A stretch of DNA of 19,370 nt from an uncultured Lachnobacterium sp. (GTDB lineage: Bacteria; Bacillota; Clostridia; Lachnospirales; Lachnospiraceae), in assembly GCA_900548765.1 (NCBI GenBank), contig URLU01000017.1, forward strand, positions 1-19,370, read 5' to 3'. Each line of letters opens with the position of its first letter. Position 1 is the first letter of the stretch. The notes under the pieces were generated by a model that was not told the origin of the DNA, searched no databases, and saw only the letters and a list, made by a program, of their open reading frames with translations. The translations under genes were made by a program, and so were the position numbers. Positions 7,475 through 14,447 of this stretch are shown in pieces.

Positions 7475-8672
7475 TAGGTATGACCTCCGAAACTACTGTC
7501 TTTATTTTTCCATCCAACAGATATATTGTAATATCCTGATTTTTCTCTACTCCCTCTACGCTTCTAAGGGACTTGCCCTTATAGTCCTCAACATAGGCGT
7601 AGCCCTGTCCCAGCTTTTTTACTGGTGAGCAGGCTTCTAATCTGCCTGCATATAGCTCGAGCATATGCTTTTTTTCTTTTATTATCATGTCAATTCTAAG
7701 CTTAAGCTTTTCCTCGTATTCCATCAGTCTGCGCCGGTTTTCGTTTAACCTGTGCTCAGGGCTTAAGTAATCCAGTTTTAGCTTGTAGGAATTAAGCTTC
7801 TGCCTTGACAGCTCCAGTTTGTTGTAGAGACTGTTCTGCATGCGCCTGTTATACTCATACAACTTATCCTGCACCTGCCTGTAATCAAATACTGCCAGCT
7901 CCGCTGCCGCTGATGGTGTAGGTGCCCTCATGTCAGCCACAAAGTCAGCAATCGTCCAGTCTGTCTCGTGTCCCACCGCTGATATAGTTGGAATCCTGCA
8001 ATTAAAGATTGCATCAGCTACTATCTTTTCGTTAAAAGCCCACAAGTCCTCAATTGAACCTCCACCTCTGCCAACAATTATTATATCCACACCAATCTGC
8101 TCAAGGGCGTGTATTCCATTTACTATACTCTGGGCTGCTCCCTCTCCCTGTACCAGTGCCGGGTAAAGGATCAGCTCCACATGGGGATTTCTCCTCTTTG
8201 AGATATTTCTGATATCCTGAATTGCTGCGCCTGTAGGTGCTGTAACAATACCTATCCTTCTGGCATACTTGGGAATGGGAATCTTGTACTCTTTGGCAAA
8301 ATATCCCATCTCCTCCAGCTCATTTTTGAGCTTTTCAAACTGGAGATAGAGATTTCCCGCTCCATCCAGCTCGATTTGTCTGGCATAAAGCTGATAACTG
8401 CCTGTCTTCTCGTATACCTCCACAGAGCCAGTGACTATGACCTTATCACCTTCCTTCATGGTAAAGCCAAGTCCCCTCCTGTTTCCTGCAAACATAATGG
8501 CACTGATTGTCCCTGCCGCATCCTTTATAGTAAAATAAATATGCCCGCTTGTATGATATTTGCAATTGGATATTTCCCCCTTTACGCTTATGTTTCTGAG
8601 CATAAAGTCCTGAGAAAACATATTTTTTATATAATTGTTTATCTGACCAACGGAATATATGTTTTTATTCAT
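7467..8672 (-). CDS. xseA: Exodeoxyribonuclease VII large subunit
   Basis: XseA is the catalytic subunit of exonuclease VII, cutting single-stranded DNA from both ends into oligonucleotides. An OB-fold occupies residues 1-100 (family start YSVGQINNYIK, then ISVKGEISN). The catalytic domain carries PTGAAIQD (D153), GRGGGSIEDLWAFNEK (201-216) and GHETD (234-238), followed by coiled-coil segments (about 260-345) that hold XseB, and a C-terminal GQGYAYV block. Length 401 is usual. The ATG at 8672 is the first possible start in frame because a stop lies two codons upstream. Its ribosome site is weak (TTTGAGAA), so translation probably depends on coupling with nusB, which ends 10 bases before. FolD, found between nusB and xseA in B. 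subtilis, is absent here. Confidence 0.95.
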   Translation of the reverse strand: MNKNIYSVGQINNYIKNMFSQDFMLRNISVKGEISNCKYHTSGHIYFTIKDAAGTISAIMFAGNRRGLGFTMKEGDKVIVTGSVEVYEKTGSYQLYARQIELDGAGNLYLQFEKLKNELEEMGYFAKEYKIPIPKYARRIGIVTAPTGAAIQDIRNISKRRNPHVELILYPALVQGEGAAQSIVNGIHALEQIGVDIIIVGRGGGSIEDLWAFNEKIVADAIFNCRIPTISAVGHETDWTIADFVADMRAPTPSAAAELAVFDYRQVQDKLYEYNRRMQNSLYNKLELSRQKLNSYKLKLDYLSPEHRLNENRRRLMEYEEKLKLRIDMIIKEKKHMLELYAGRLEACSPVKKLGQGYAYVEDYKGKSLRSVEGVEKNQDITIYLLDGKIKTVVSEVIPNE

Positions 8673-8682
8673 TTCTCAAATT

Positions 8683-9078
8683 CTATACAAATTTAGCTAA
8701 CACACCATTTACAAAGGATGCAGAATCATCAGTTCCAAACTTCTTTGCCAGCTCCACCGCTTCATTAATAGATACCTTAACCGGGATATCATCCTCAAAC
8801 TTAATCTCATAAACCGCAAGACGGATAATTGATAAATCCACCTTACCCATTCTGTTGGTCTTCCAGCCCTGAGACTTTTCATTTATCTCAGCGTCAATTG
8901 TGTCGATATTCTCAACGATTTTGCTGAATTTGTCCTTTATATAGTTAATATCAGCCTCACTGATATTTCCCAGTTCGTCCTCTATCATGTCAAACTGTTC
9001 CTGCATTTCATCGTTGTCATGAAATTCTACTCTGAATAACAGCTTGAATATAATTTCTCTGATTTCTCTTCTTGACAT
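8683..9078 (-). CDS. nusB: Transcription antitermination factor NusB
   Basis: NusB binds the boxA RNA element with NusE (ribosomal protein S10) and takes part in rRNA antitermination. The 131-residue all-helical sequence shows the family start SRREIREIIFKLLFRVEF and the conserved C-terminal half with the pattern LSIIRLAVYEI...DIPVKVSINEAVELAKKFG and SFVNGVLAKFV at the end. The ATG at 9078 has GAGAGG 7 bases before it. It is the first gene of the nine-gene run ending at recN; a promoter and a terminator for the preceding unit sit just upstream. NusB is itself a transcription factor, but nothing here shows autoregulation. Confidence 0.95.
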   Translation of the reverse strand: MSRREIREIIFKLLFRVEFHDNDEMQEQFDMIEDELGNISEADINYIKDKFSKIVENIDTIDAEINEKSQGWKTNRMGKVDLSIIRLAVYEIKFEDDIPVKVSINEAVELAKKFGTDDSASFVNGVLAKFV

Positions 9079-9102
9079 ATTTTTATCCTCTCATGTTTAT
9101 TT

Positions 9103-9127
9103 AAAAAAGGGCGTCAAACGACACCCT
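9103..9127 (-). terminator. Intrinsic terminator after the asp23-family gene
   Basis: Read on the minus strand, an 8-bp stem (AGGGTGTC pairing with GACGCCCT, one G-T pair) encloses a GTTT loop and is followed by five or more Ts (9107-9103). It lies 33 bases after the asp23-family stop and 24 bases before the nusB start, so it most likely ends the glgC-glgD-asp23 unit. The probable nusB transcription start falls inside its 5' arm. Confidence 0.85.
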
Positions 9128-9128
9128 A

Positions 9129-9155
9129 ATTATACTACAAATATATAATTTGCAA
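9129..9155 (-). promoter_or_regulatory. Predicted sigma-A promoter of the nusB-recN run
   Basis: The minus strand has a perfect -10 box TATAAT (9134-9129). The best -35 is TTGCAA (9155-9150) with a short 15-base spacer, or TTTGCA one base further out with 16. A start near 9122 would fall within the 5' arm of the terminator hairpin. The -10 is convincing; the spacing is less than ideal. Confidence 0.55.
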
Positions 9156-9160
9156 AAGTA

Positions 9161-9535
9161 TTAATTCTCACTCATTGCAACACTTGCAATTCGTACATTG
9201 ACAACTCCGACTTTGAGTCCTGTCATGTTCTCAATTGTGCTCTTAACCTTCTCCTGCACCTTCTGTGAAACTTCTGGTATGCTGAAGCCATAAGCGATGT
9301 TGATTGCTACATCTACCTTTACTTCATCTTCAATAACTTCAACCATGATTCCTTTTGAAAGGTTCTTCATTCCGAGCTTGCTGACAATTTCGTTGGTGAT
9401 GTTTCCAGCCATTGAGCTGACACCATCAACCTCTGTAGCAGCAAGTCCGGCAATAATAGCTACTACCTCATCTGCAACCTTTACTTCTCCAAACTGATCT
9501 GATTTGATACTGAATGTCTTTCTATTCTCAGCCAT
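9161..9535 (-). CDS. Asp23/Gls24 family envelope stress-response protein (YqhY-like)
   Basis: This 124-residue protein belongs to the Asp23/Gls24 (DUF322) family, small proteins that in Staphylococcus sit under the membrane via a partner and in B. subtilis (YqhY) affect lipid metabolism. The conserved core is visible: GEVKVADEVVAIIAGLAATEVDGVSSMAG, then the block VKVDVAINIAYGFSIPEVSQKVQEKVKSTIENMTGLKVGVVNV. No membrane segment or signal peptide is seen. An open frame reaches a GTG six codons upstream, but these codons are the ribosome site (AGGAGG, 7 bases before the ATG at 9535), so the ATG is chosen. In B. subtilis yqhY lies between accC and nusB; here it lies between glgD and nusB, 18 bases after glgD, and probably shares the glg transcript. 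Confidence 0.88.
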   Translation of the reverse strand: MAENRKTFSIKSDQFGEVKVADEVVAIIAGLAATEVDGVSSMAGNITNEIVSKLGMKNLSKGIMVEVIEDEVKVDVAINIAYGFSIPEVSQKVQEKVKSTIENMTGLKVGVVNVRIASVAMSEN

Positions 9536-9553
9536 CTTTATTCCTCCTATCAC

Positions 9554-10699
9554 CTAGACAATCTGCCCTTTGGCAACATATACCTGGAAGGTATCATTTC
9601 CTGTAAGGTATTTGTCCCTTGTAATGCGCACATTCTTGTCTGTTATAACGTATTCAAGACTAACATTCTCCTCAACAACTGTGTCCTGCATCAGAATACA
9701 ATTCTTAAGCCTAGCCCCTTTTCCTATTTTAACGCCTCTGGCAAGCACGCAGTTCTCTATGCTTCCCTCAATGACACAGCCATCTGCCACCATTGAATTC
9801 TTAGCTATGGCACCCTTAATATATCTGGTTGGGTTATCATCCCTGATTTTGGTATATATATTGATTTTTGTCTCAAAGAGAGCCTTTCTGTTTTCATCCT
9901 GAAGAAGACGCATATTTTCATTGAAATAACTCTTCAAATCAGATATATACGCACAGTATCCTGTATACTCAAAACCACGGATATTCAAATCCTTTACATG
10001 TGGTGCCAGCAAATCTCTTGTGTAATATGTATATCCGTGAACATAAGCATCATCAACCAAATCAATAAGCTTTTCTCTCTCGATTACATACATATTCATG
10101 CAGTAATTAACCTTTCCGCGATTTTTGGGATTAATATATATCTTTGTAATTCTGTCTCCCTCTAAATCCATTGAATAGTAAAGCTCTTCGTTATTGCTTG
10201 GCTTAAAGAATCCTTCTGGTATCTCCATATTTCTATAGACAATTGTGACATCTGCCCCTGATTTCTTGTGAGCATTTATAAGCTGTCTGAAATCAAATGA
10301 AATCGCATAGTTTGCATCTGTCAGAATCACATACTTCTGTGTGCATCTGCGCAGATAGCCCTTAAGGCTCTCCAGTGCCTCAATTCTGCCGCCATATACC
10401 TTTATCTGCTTCTGAGAATAAGGTGGAACGATATTTAGTCCTCCCTTTTTCCTGGCAAGGTCAAACTCCTGACCTGAACCAAGATGATCCATGAGAGAAT
10501 GATAATTTTTCTTTACAATAAGTGAAATATCGTCTATTCCACTATGTACCATGCTTGAAATAATAAAATCTACTAATCTGTATCTTCCTGCAAAAGGTAC
10601 AGAAGCCATAAGTCTCTCTGCAACCAGTTCTGGTAATAATGAGTCATAGCAATTAGGAAAAATTACACCAACAGCTTCTTCATTGTTTGCATTTAACAT
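9554..10699 (-). CDS. glgD: GlgD, ADP-glucose pyrophosphorylase accessory subunit
   Basis: GlgD is the Firmicutes partner of GlgC. The pair forms a more active ADP-glucose pyrophosphorylase than GlgC alone in characterised species. The 381-residue protein has the family fold: a nucleotidyltransferase-like domain (residues 1-250, with VPFAGRYRLVDFIISSMVHSGID in two blocks at about 34-57) and a left-handed beta-helix with hexapeptide-like repeats (about 290-365). The glycine-rich catalytic loop GGxGxRL is missing; NCYDSLLPEL stands in its place, and no SGD motif is present. This agrees with a non-catalytic or weakly catalytic role. Its ATG overlaps the glgC stop by 7 bases and uses GGAGGGG within glgC, so the subunits should be made in step. 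Confidence 0.93.
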   Translation of the reverse strand: MLNANNEEAVGVIFPNCYDSLLPELVAERLMASVPFAGRYRLVDFIISSMVHSGIDDISLIVKKNYHSLMDHLGSGQEFDLARKKGGLNIVPPYSQKQIKVYGGRIEALESLKGYLRRCTQKYVILTDANYAISFDFRQLINAHKKSGADVTIVYRNMEIPEGFFKPSNNEELYYSMDLEGDRITKIYINPKNRGKVNYCMNMYVIEREKLIDLVDDAYVHGYTYYTRDLLAPHVKDLNIRGFEYTGYCAYISDLKSYFNENMRLLQDENRKALFETKINIYTKIRDDNPTRYIKGAIAKNSMVADGCVIEGSIENCVLARGVKIGKGARLKNCILMQDTVVEENVSLEYVITDKNVRITRDKYLTGNDTFQVYVAKGQIV

Positions 10700-11901
10700 G
10701 TCTGCCCCTCCTCTACATCATCATAAACCATTGCATCAGGACCTATAACAGCATTTGCTCCAATTGTCACTCCCGGAGCGATTGTGGCTACCTCACCAAC
10801 CTCGTCCCCATCAGGCTTTGCTCCAACACAGGCATCCTCACCGATAACTGCATTTTCTGCAACAATACAATGAACAACCTTTGCGCCCTTTTTAATTAAA
10901 GTGCCACCCATGACTACTGCGTCCTCTACAACAGCACCTTCCTCTACCTTAACACCAGAGAAAAGAATAGAATGCTTTACAGAACCCTTTACTACGCATC
11001 CATCTGTAATCATTGAATCCTCTACCTTGGCATTGTCACCGATTACATGTCCTGTATGTCCACTGTTTCTGCTGTAAATCTTCCAATTCTCATCAAAGAG
11101 GTTGATTCCGCTGTGCTCAGGGTCCAATACCTCCATATTTGCCTCCCAGAGAGATGGAATTGTACCTACATCCTTCCAGTATCCATCAAAATGGTAAGCG
11201 TACATATTTCTGCCATCTCTTAAAAGATTAGGAATAATGTTATTGCCAAAGTCATTTTCTGAATCAGGGTCCGCCTCATCCTCAATCAGATACTTCTTAA
11301 GTATATCCCAATTGAAAATATAAATACCCATTGATGCAAGATTAGATTTAGGATTCTTTGGTTTCTCCTGAAACTCTGTAATCTTGTCATTTTCATCTGC
11401 AACCATAAGTCCAAATCTGGAAGCCTCTTCCCATGGCACCTCCATGACAGCAACAGAAAACTCTGCTCCCTTTTCTTTATGAAACCTGAGGAAATCACTG
11501 TAGTCCTGCTTACAAATCTGATCTCCTGACAGGATAATTACATATTCCGGGTCGTATGTCTCTATAAATGCTATATTCTGATATATGGCATTTGCTGTTC
11601 CCTTGTACCAGTCTGAACCAGATGCCTTCTGATATGGCGGCAGTACATGTACTCCTCCATATAGTCTATCCAAATCCCAAGGCTGACCATTTCCAATATA
11701 CTCATTAAGAACTAATGGCTGATACTGTGTCAGAATACCAACTGTATCAATTCCCGAATTTACACAATTTGATAATGGGAAATCAATAATTCTATATTTG
11801 CCGCCAAATGGAACTGCGGGCTTCGCCAGCTTCTGTGTCAGAGCGTACAGACGTGAGCCCTGTCCTCCTGCAAGTAGCATTGCAACAATCTCTTTTGCCA
11901 T
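10693..11901 (-). CDS. glgC: Glucose-1-phosphate adenylyltransferase (ADP-glucose pyrophosphorylase) catalytic subunit
   Basis: GlgC makes ADP-glucose from ATP and glucose-1-phosphate, the committed step of bacterial glycogen synthesis. The 402-residue sequence has the nucleotide loop GGQGSRL at 12-18, KPAVPFGGKYRIIDF at 27-41, WYKGTANAIYQN from 98, the metal-ligand aspartate D127 and the sugar-phosphate block EFQEKPKNP from 176, then a C-terminal beta-helix. The block usually written SGDHIYKMDY reads SGDQICKQDY here; the aspartates remain but three flanking positions differ. The ribosome site is a GGGGG run 10-15 bases upstream, with AGG immediately before the ATG. It is the first gene of a glgC-glgD-asp23 unit; glgA and other glycogen genes are not in the window. 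Confidence 0.95.
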   Translation of the reverse strand: MAKEIVAMLLAGGQGSRLYALTQKLAKPAVPFGGKYRIIDFPLSNCVNSGIDTVGILTQYQPLVLNEYIGNGQPWDLDRLYGGVHVLPPYQKASGSDWYKGTANAIYQNIAFIETYDPEYVIILSGDQICKQDYSDFLRFHKEKGAEFSVAVMEVPWEEASRFGLMVADENDKITEFQEKPKNPKSNLASMGIYIFNWDILKKYLIEDEADPDSENDFGNNIIPNLLRDGRNMYAYHFDGYWKDVGTIPSLWEANMEVLDPEHSGINLFDENWKIYSRNSGHTGHVIGDNAKVEDSMITDGCVVKGSVKHSILFSGVKVEEGAVVEDAVVMGGTLIKKGAKVVHCIVAENAVIGEDACVGAKPDGDEVGEVATIAPGVTIGANAVIGPDAMVYDDVEEGQTC

Positions 11902-11932
11902 CCTGCTAATCCCCCTTTAATTTTATACTATA

Positions 11933-11960
11933 ATCGTACCACACTTTCTATTTTGGTCAA
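11933..11960 (-). promoter_or_regulatory. Predicted sigma-A promoter of glgC-glgD
   Basis: On the minus strand TTGACC (11960-11955) is followed after 16 bases by TACGAT (11938-11933), with TG one base before it, giving an extended -10 (TGGTACGAT). Transcription would start about 25 bases before the glgC ATG. No terminator was seen in the 72-base gap after metA, so read-through from metA is also possible. Confidence 0.6.
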
Positions 11961-11973
11961 ACATTAATTTACT

Positions 11974-12906
11974 TTATTTTCCATAAATCAAGTCAGTATT
12001 TATAAACTCATACGGAACATCCTGATAAACGTAATAATTAAGCCAGTTAGAATACAAAATATTGCCATGTGACCTCCAGGTCAGCACTGGTTTTTGTGTA
12101 TCATCATCATTTGGATAATAATTAACCGGCACATCAATAGGCAGTCCCTTATTTTTATCCCTCTTGTACTCTGAGTCCAGCGTCAGTCTGTCATACTCCG
12201 GATGACCCATGACAAAAATCTGTTTGCCGGTCTTGTCTATCACAAGAAATACCCCTGCTTTGTCAGACTCTGCAAGGATTGTAAGGTTCTCACATTTCTC
12301 TATGTCCTCTTTCCTAACTTCTGTATGGCGGGAATGTGGTGCATAAAATATATCGTCAAAGCCTCTTACAAGCGGTACTTTTCTGTTTTTTACATAATGT
12401 CTGAATACTCCAAACATCTTTTTGTCAAGCACATGCTTTTGTATGCCATAATGATAGTATAAGCCTGCCTGCGCTCCCCAGCACAAATGCAGTGTGGAAA
12501 AAGCATGTCCCTTGCTCCACTCCATTATCTGGCATATTTCATCCCAGTAGTCAACTTCCTCGTACTCCATAAGTTCAACTGGTGCCCCTGTTATTATAAG
12601 ACCATCAAACTTCTGGTTTTTCACCTCATCAAAGGTCTGGTAGAATTTGTTCAGATGACTCATGGATGTATGTGTAGATTCATGAGATTTTGTTGTTATA
12701 AATGTAACATTTACCTGTAAAGGAGTATTTGACAATGACCTTAGTATCTGAAGCTCTGTCTCTTCCTTAAGCGGCATCAGATTTACAATGGCGATTTCTA
12801 GCTGTCTGATATTCTGATGAACCGCCCTGTTTTCATCCATGACGAATACATTTTCTTTTTCCAATATTTCTTTTGCAGGTAAGTCATTTTGTGTTTTTAT
12901 TGGCAT
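11974..12906 (-). CDS. metA: Homoserine O-acetyltransferase, MetA type
   Basis: This enzyme acylates homoserine as the first dedicated step of methionine synthesis. The 310-residue protein is a MetA-family member with catalytic Cys142 (LCWGAQAG) and His235/Glu237 (GHPEYDR), counted directly. Residue 111, in the block ITGAPVE, is glutamate. In studied MetA proteins Glu at this position goes with acetyl-CoA use (as in Bacillus cereus) and Gly with succinyl-CoA (as in E. coli), so O-acetylhomoserine is the predicted product despite the common 'succinyltransferase' label. The ATG follows directly after the stop of the exonuclease gene with no gap; the ribosome site GAGGTG lies in that gene's last codons. 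No SAM riboswitch or T-box can precede it here, so control must come from further upstream. Confidence 0.94.
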   Translation of the reverse strand: MPIKTQNDLPAKEILEKENVFVMDENRAVHQNIRQLEIAIVNLMPLKEETELQILRSLSNTPLQVNVTFITTKSHESTHTSMSHLNKFYQTFDEVKNQKFDGLIITGAPVELMEYEEVDYWDEICQIMEWSKGHAFSTLHLCWGAQAGLYYHYGIQKHVLDKKMFGVFRHYVKNRKVPLVRGFDDIFYAPHSRHTEVRKEDIEKCENLTILAESDKAGVFLVIDKTGKQIFVMGHPEYDRLTLDSEYKRDKNKGLPIDVPVNYYPNDDDTQKPVLTWRSHGNILYSNWLNYYVYQDVPYEFINTDLIYGK

Positions 12907-14415
12907 TTATTTCACCTCGGTTTTATTTTTTCCGTAAAATATTTTTCCAGCTTCAAGATTTCTTCGATATTGACAAGCTTTTGAGTATAACTGGTTTCTA
13001 TGTACACACTTCTTCTCATCTGAGCATTCATCATATCTCGCACAGCAGGCAAAGCTCTCTGCCTTAGGTGTGTAACACTCTACTGCATACCTTATGCTGT
13101 CACTCAAATACGAAATTAAATTATCTGAGTTCTGGTCTATTCTAATGTATTTTAATCCATTCTTAGGTTCTACAACCGCAGCGTCCTCTGGGATAACAAT
13201 CTCATCTAATTCATTCTGGTTTTTAGGCTCAATCTTAAGTTCATCAGGACTTGTTTTCCACTGTTTCTCAACAATTCTTGTAACAATTGTATTTCTCTCA
13301 GCTTTTCTGTTTTCTTCAACCAAATCCGGCTCATATATACAGATAGAGTAAGAGGTAATATTTTTTGAAAGTCTGCCAATGTTAGCCATCAGGTTCAATG
13401 ACTTATCAGGAAGATTTAACTCAACTGTCAATTCATCTAATTTTTTAAGAAGTCTGCCCTTCCAGCTTTTATCATCCTTATCCTGAACCTCTACCAATTC
13501 CTCATCGCCGTCATTTTCAAGCAGATAACCCTCTGCTGTCTTTTCGTCCAGCAGCTTACCAAACACCATAAATTCATAAACGATATGGTTTATCAGGCAG
13601 TCCTCGGTGGCTCTATGAGCCTTTGAATAATCAACAGCATATTTTTCAGCTAAATCCTCAAGTCTGTGATGGTCAAGTTCTGGACATTTATCTTTTGCGA
13701 CATACTTTGTGTCCACAAAATCATTTGGAAAATGAAAGCCTAAAACCTCCATATACGCATCATCAATAAAGGATTTATCAAAGGATGTAAAATTATGTCC
13801 AACAACAATCTCATCCCCCAAAAACATATAGAAATTCATAATTGCAGAAGCCTTATCAATACCTTCCGCCTCCAGCATTTCATTGGTAATTCCTGTAAGC
13901 CCTGTAATTCCTTTAGGTATCTGTTTGTCAGTCTTTACATAGACTGAATATCTGTCTATTTCTGAACCATTTAAGTATTTAACTGCACCAATTTCTATAA
14001 TATCATCATTATAATGATTAAGTCCTGTGGTTTCAAGGTCAACCACAACATATGATTCAGGAGCTGCATCTATTCTTTTTCCCTCCTTAGTGCTTGCCTT
14101 GACTTTTGCCGCAGAAACTGCAGGCTGTCTGTTTTGAGCAGCCTCGCCATCCACATCACTTATAAATGTAGCTTTTTGCATATCCGACAAATAATCCTGT
14201 AATATACGCACCTCTTCGCCTGAATCAAGGCTTACTACAATGCTGCAGGTTCCACTTGGCTCATACACATCAACTATTTTATAATTGACCACCTTGTATT
14301 CCACCCACTTTTTGTTATCCTTCCGCCAATAAACTATATCTTTTGTTATCGGTAAACCGAGCTTTTTCCTAAGCTCTTTGCTGTCCTCACTCTGTAAAAA
14401 ATTCTCGTTATCCAT
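12907..14415 (-). CDS. DEDDh 3'-5' exonuclease (DnaQ-like) with N-terminal beta-rich domain and C-terminal cysteine cluster
   Basis: The middle of this 502-residue protein is a DnaQ/RNase T-type exonuclease domain (about 120-285). Exo I is VVVDLETTG (D126, E128), Exo II is VGHNFTSFD (D213), and Exo III is HRATED (H267, D272), so all DEDDh residues are present. Residues 25-85 (YWRKDNKKWVEYKVV, then VSLDSGEEVRILQDYL) look like a small beta-barrel, possibly SH3-like; this is a guess. Residues 315-440 are helical and unrecognised. The tail has Cys457, 458, 464, 470 and 481 in the pattern CCx5Cx5Cx10C followed by YRRNLEAGKIFYGK, a likely metal or Fe-S site. It is not full-length PolC or DinG. The ribosome site AGGAG lies 8 bases before the ATG. 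The neighbours ligA and metA suggest a DNA-repair role; the true substrate is unknown. Confidence 0.85.
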   Translation of the reverse strand: MDNENFLQSEDSKELRKKLGLPITKDIVYWRKDNKKWVEYKVVNYKIVDVYEPSGTCSIVVSLDSGEEVRILQDYLSDMQKATFISDVDGEAAQNRQPAVSAAKVKASTKEGKRIDAAPESYVVVDLETTGLNHYNDDIIEIGAVKYLNGSEIDRYSVYVKTDKQIPKGITGLTGITNEMLEAEGIDKASAIMNFYMFLGDEIVVGHNFTSFDKSFIDDAYMEVLGFHFPNDFVDTKYVAKDKCPELDHHRLEDLAEKYAVDYSKAHRATEDCLINHIVYEFMVFGKLLDEKTAEGYLLENDGDEELVEVQDKDDKSWKGRLLKKLDELTVELNLPDKSLNLMANIGRLSKNITSYSICIYEPDLVEENRKAERNTIVTRIVEKQWKTSPDELKIEPKNQNELDEIVIPEDAAVVEPKNGLKYIRIDQNSDNLISYLSDSIRYAVECYTPKAESFACCARYDECSDEKKCVHRNQLYSKACQYRRNLEAGKIFYGKNKTEVK

Positions 14416-14447
14416 CTACATTTCTCCTATGTTCTTTCAGGTCTGAA

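Noticed and set aside
11902..11973. Terminator after metA
   Set aside because: No stem of useful length with a T tract was found in this gap; only the glgC promoter is supported.
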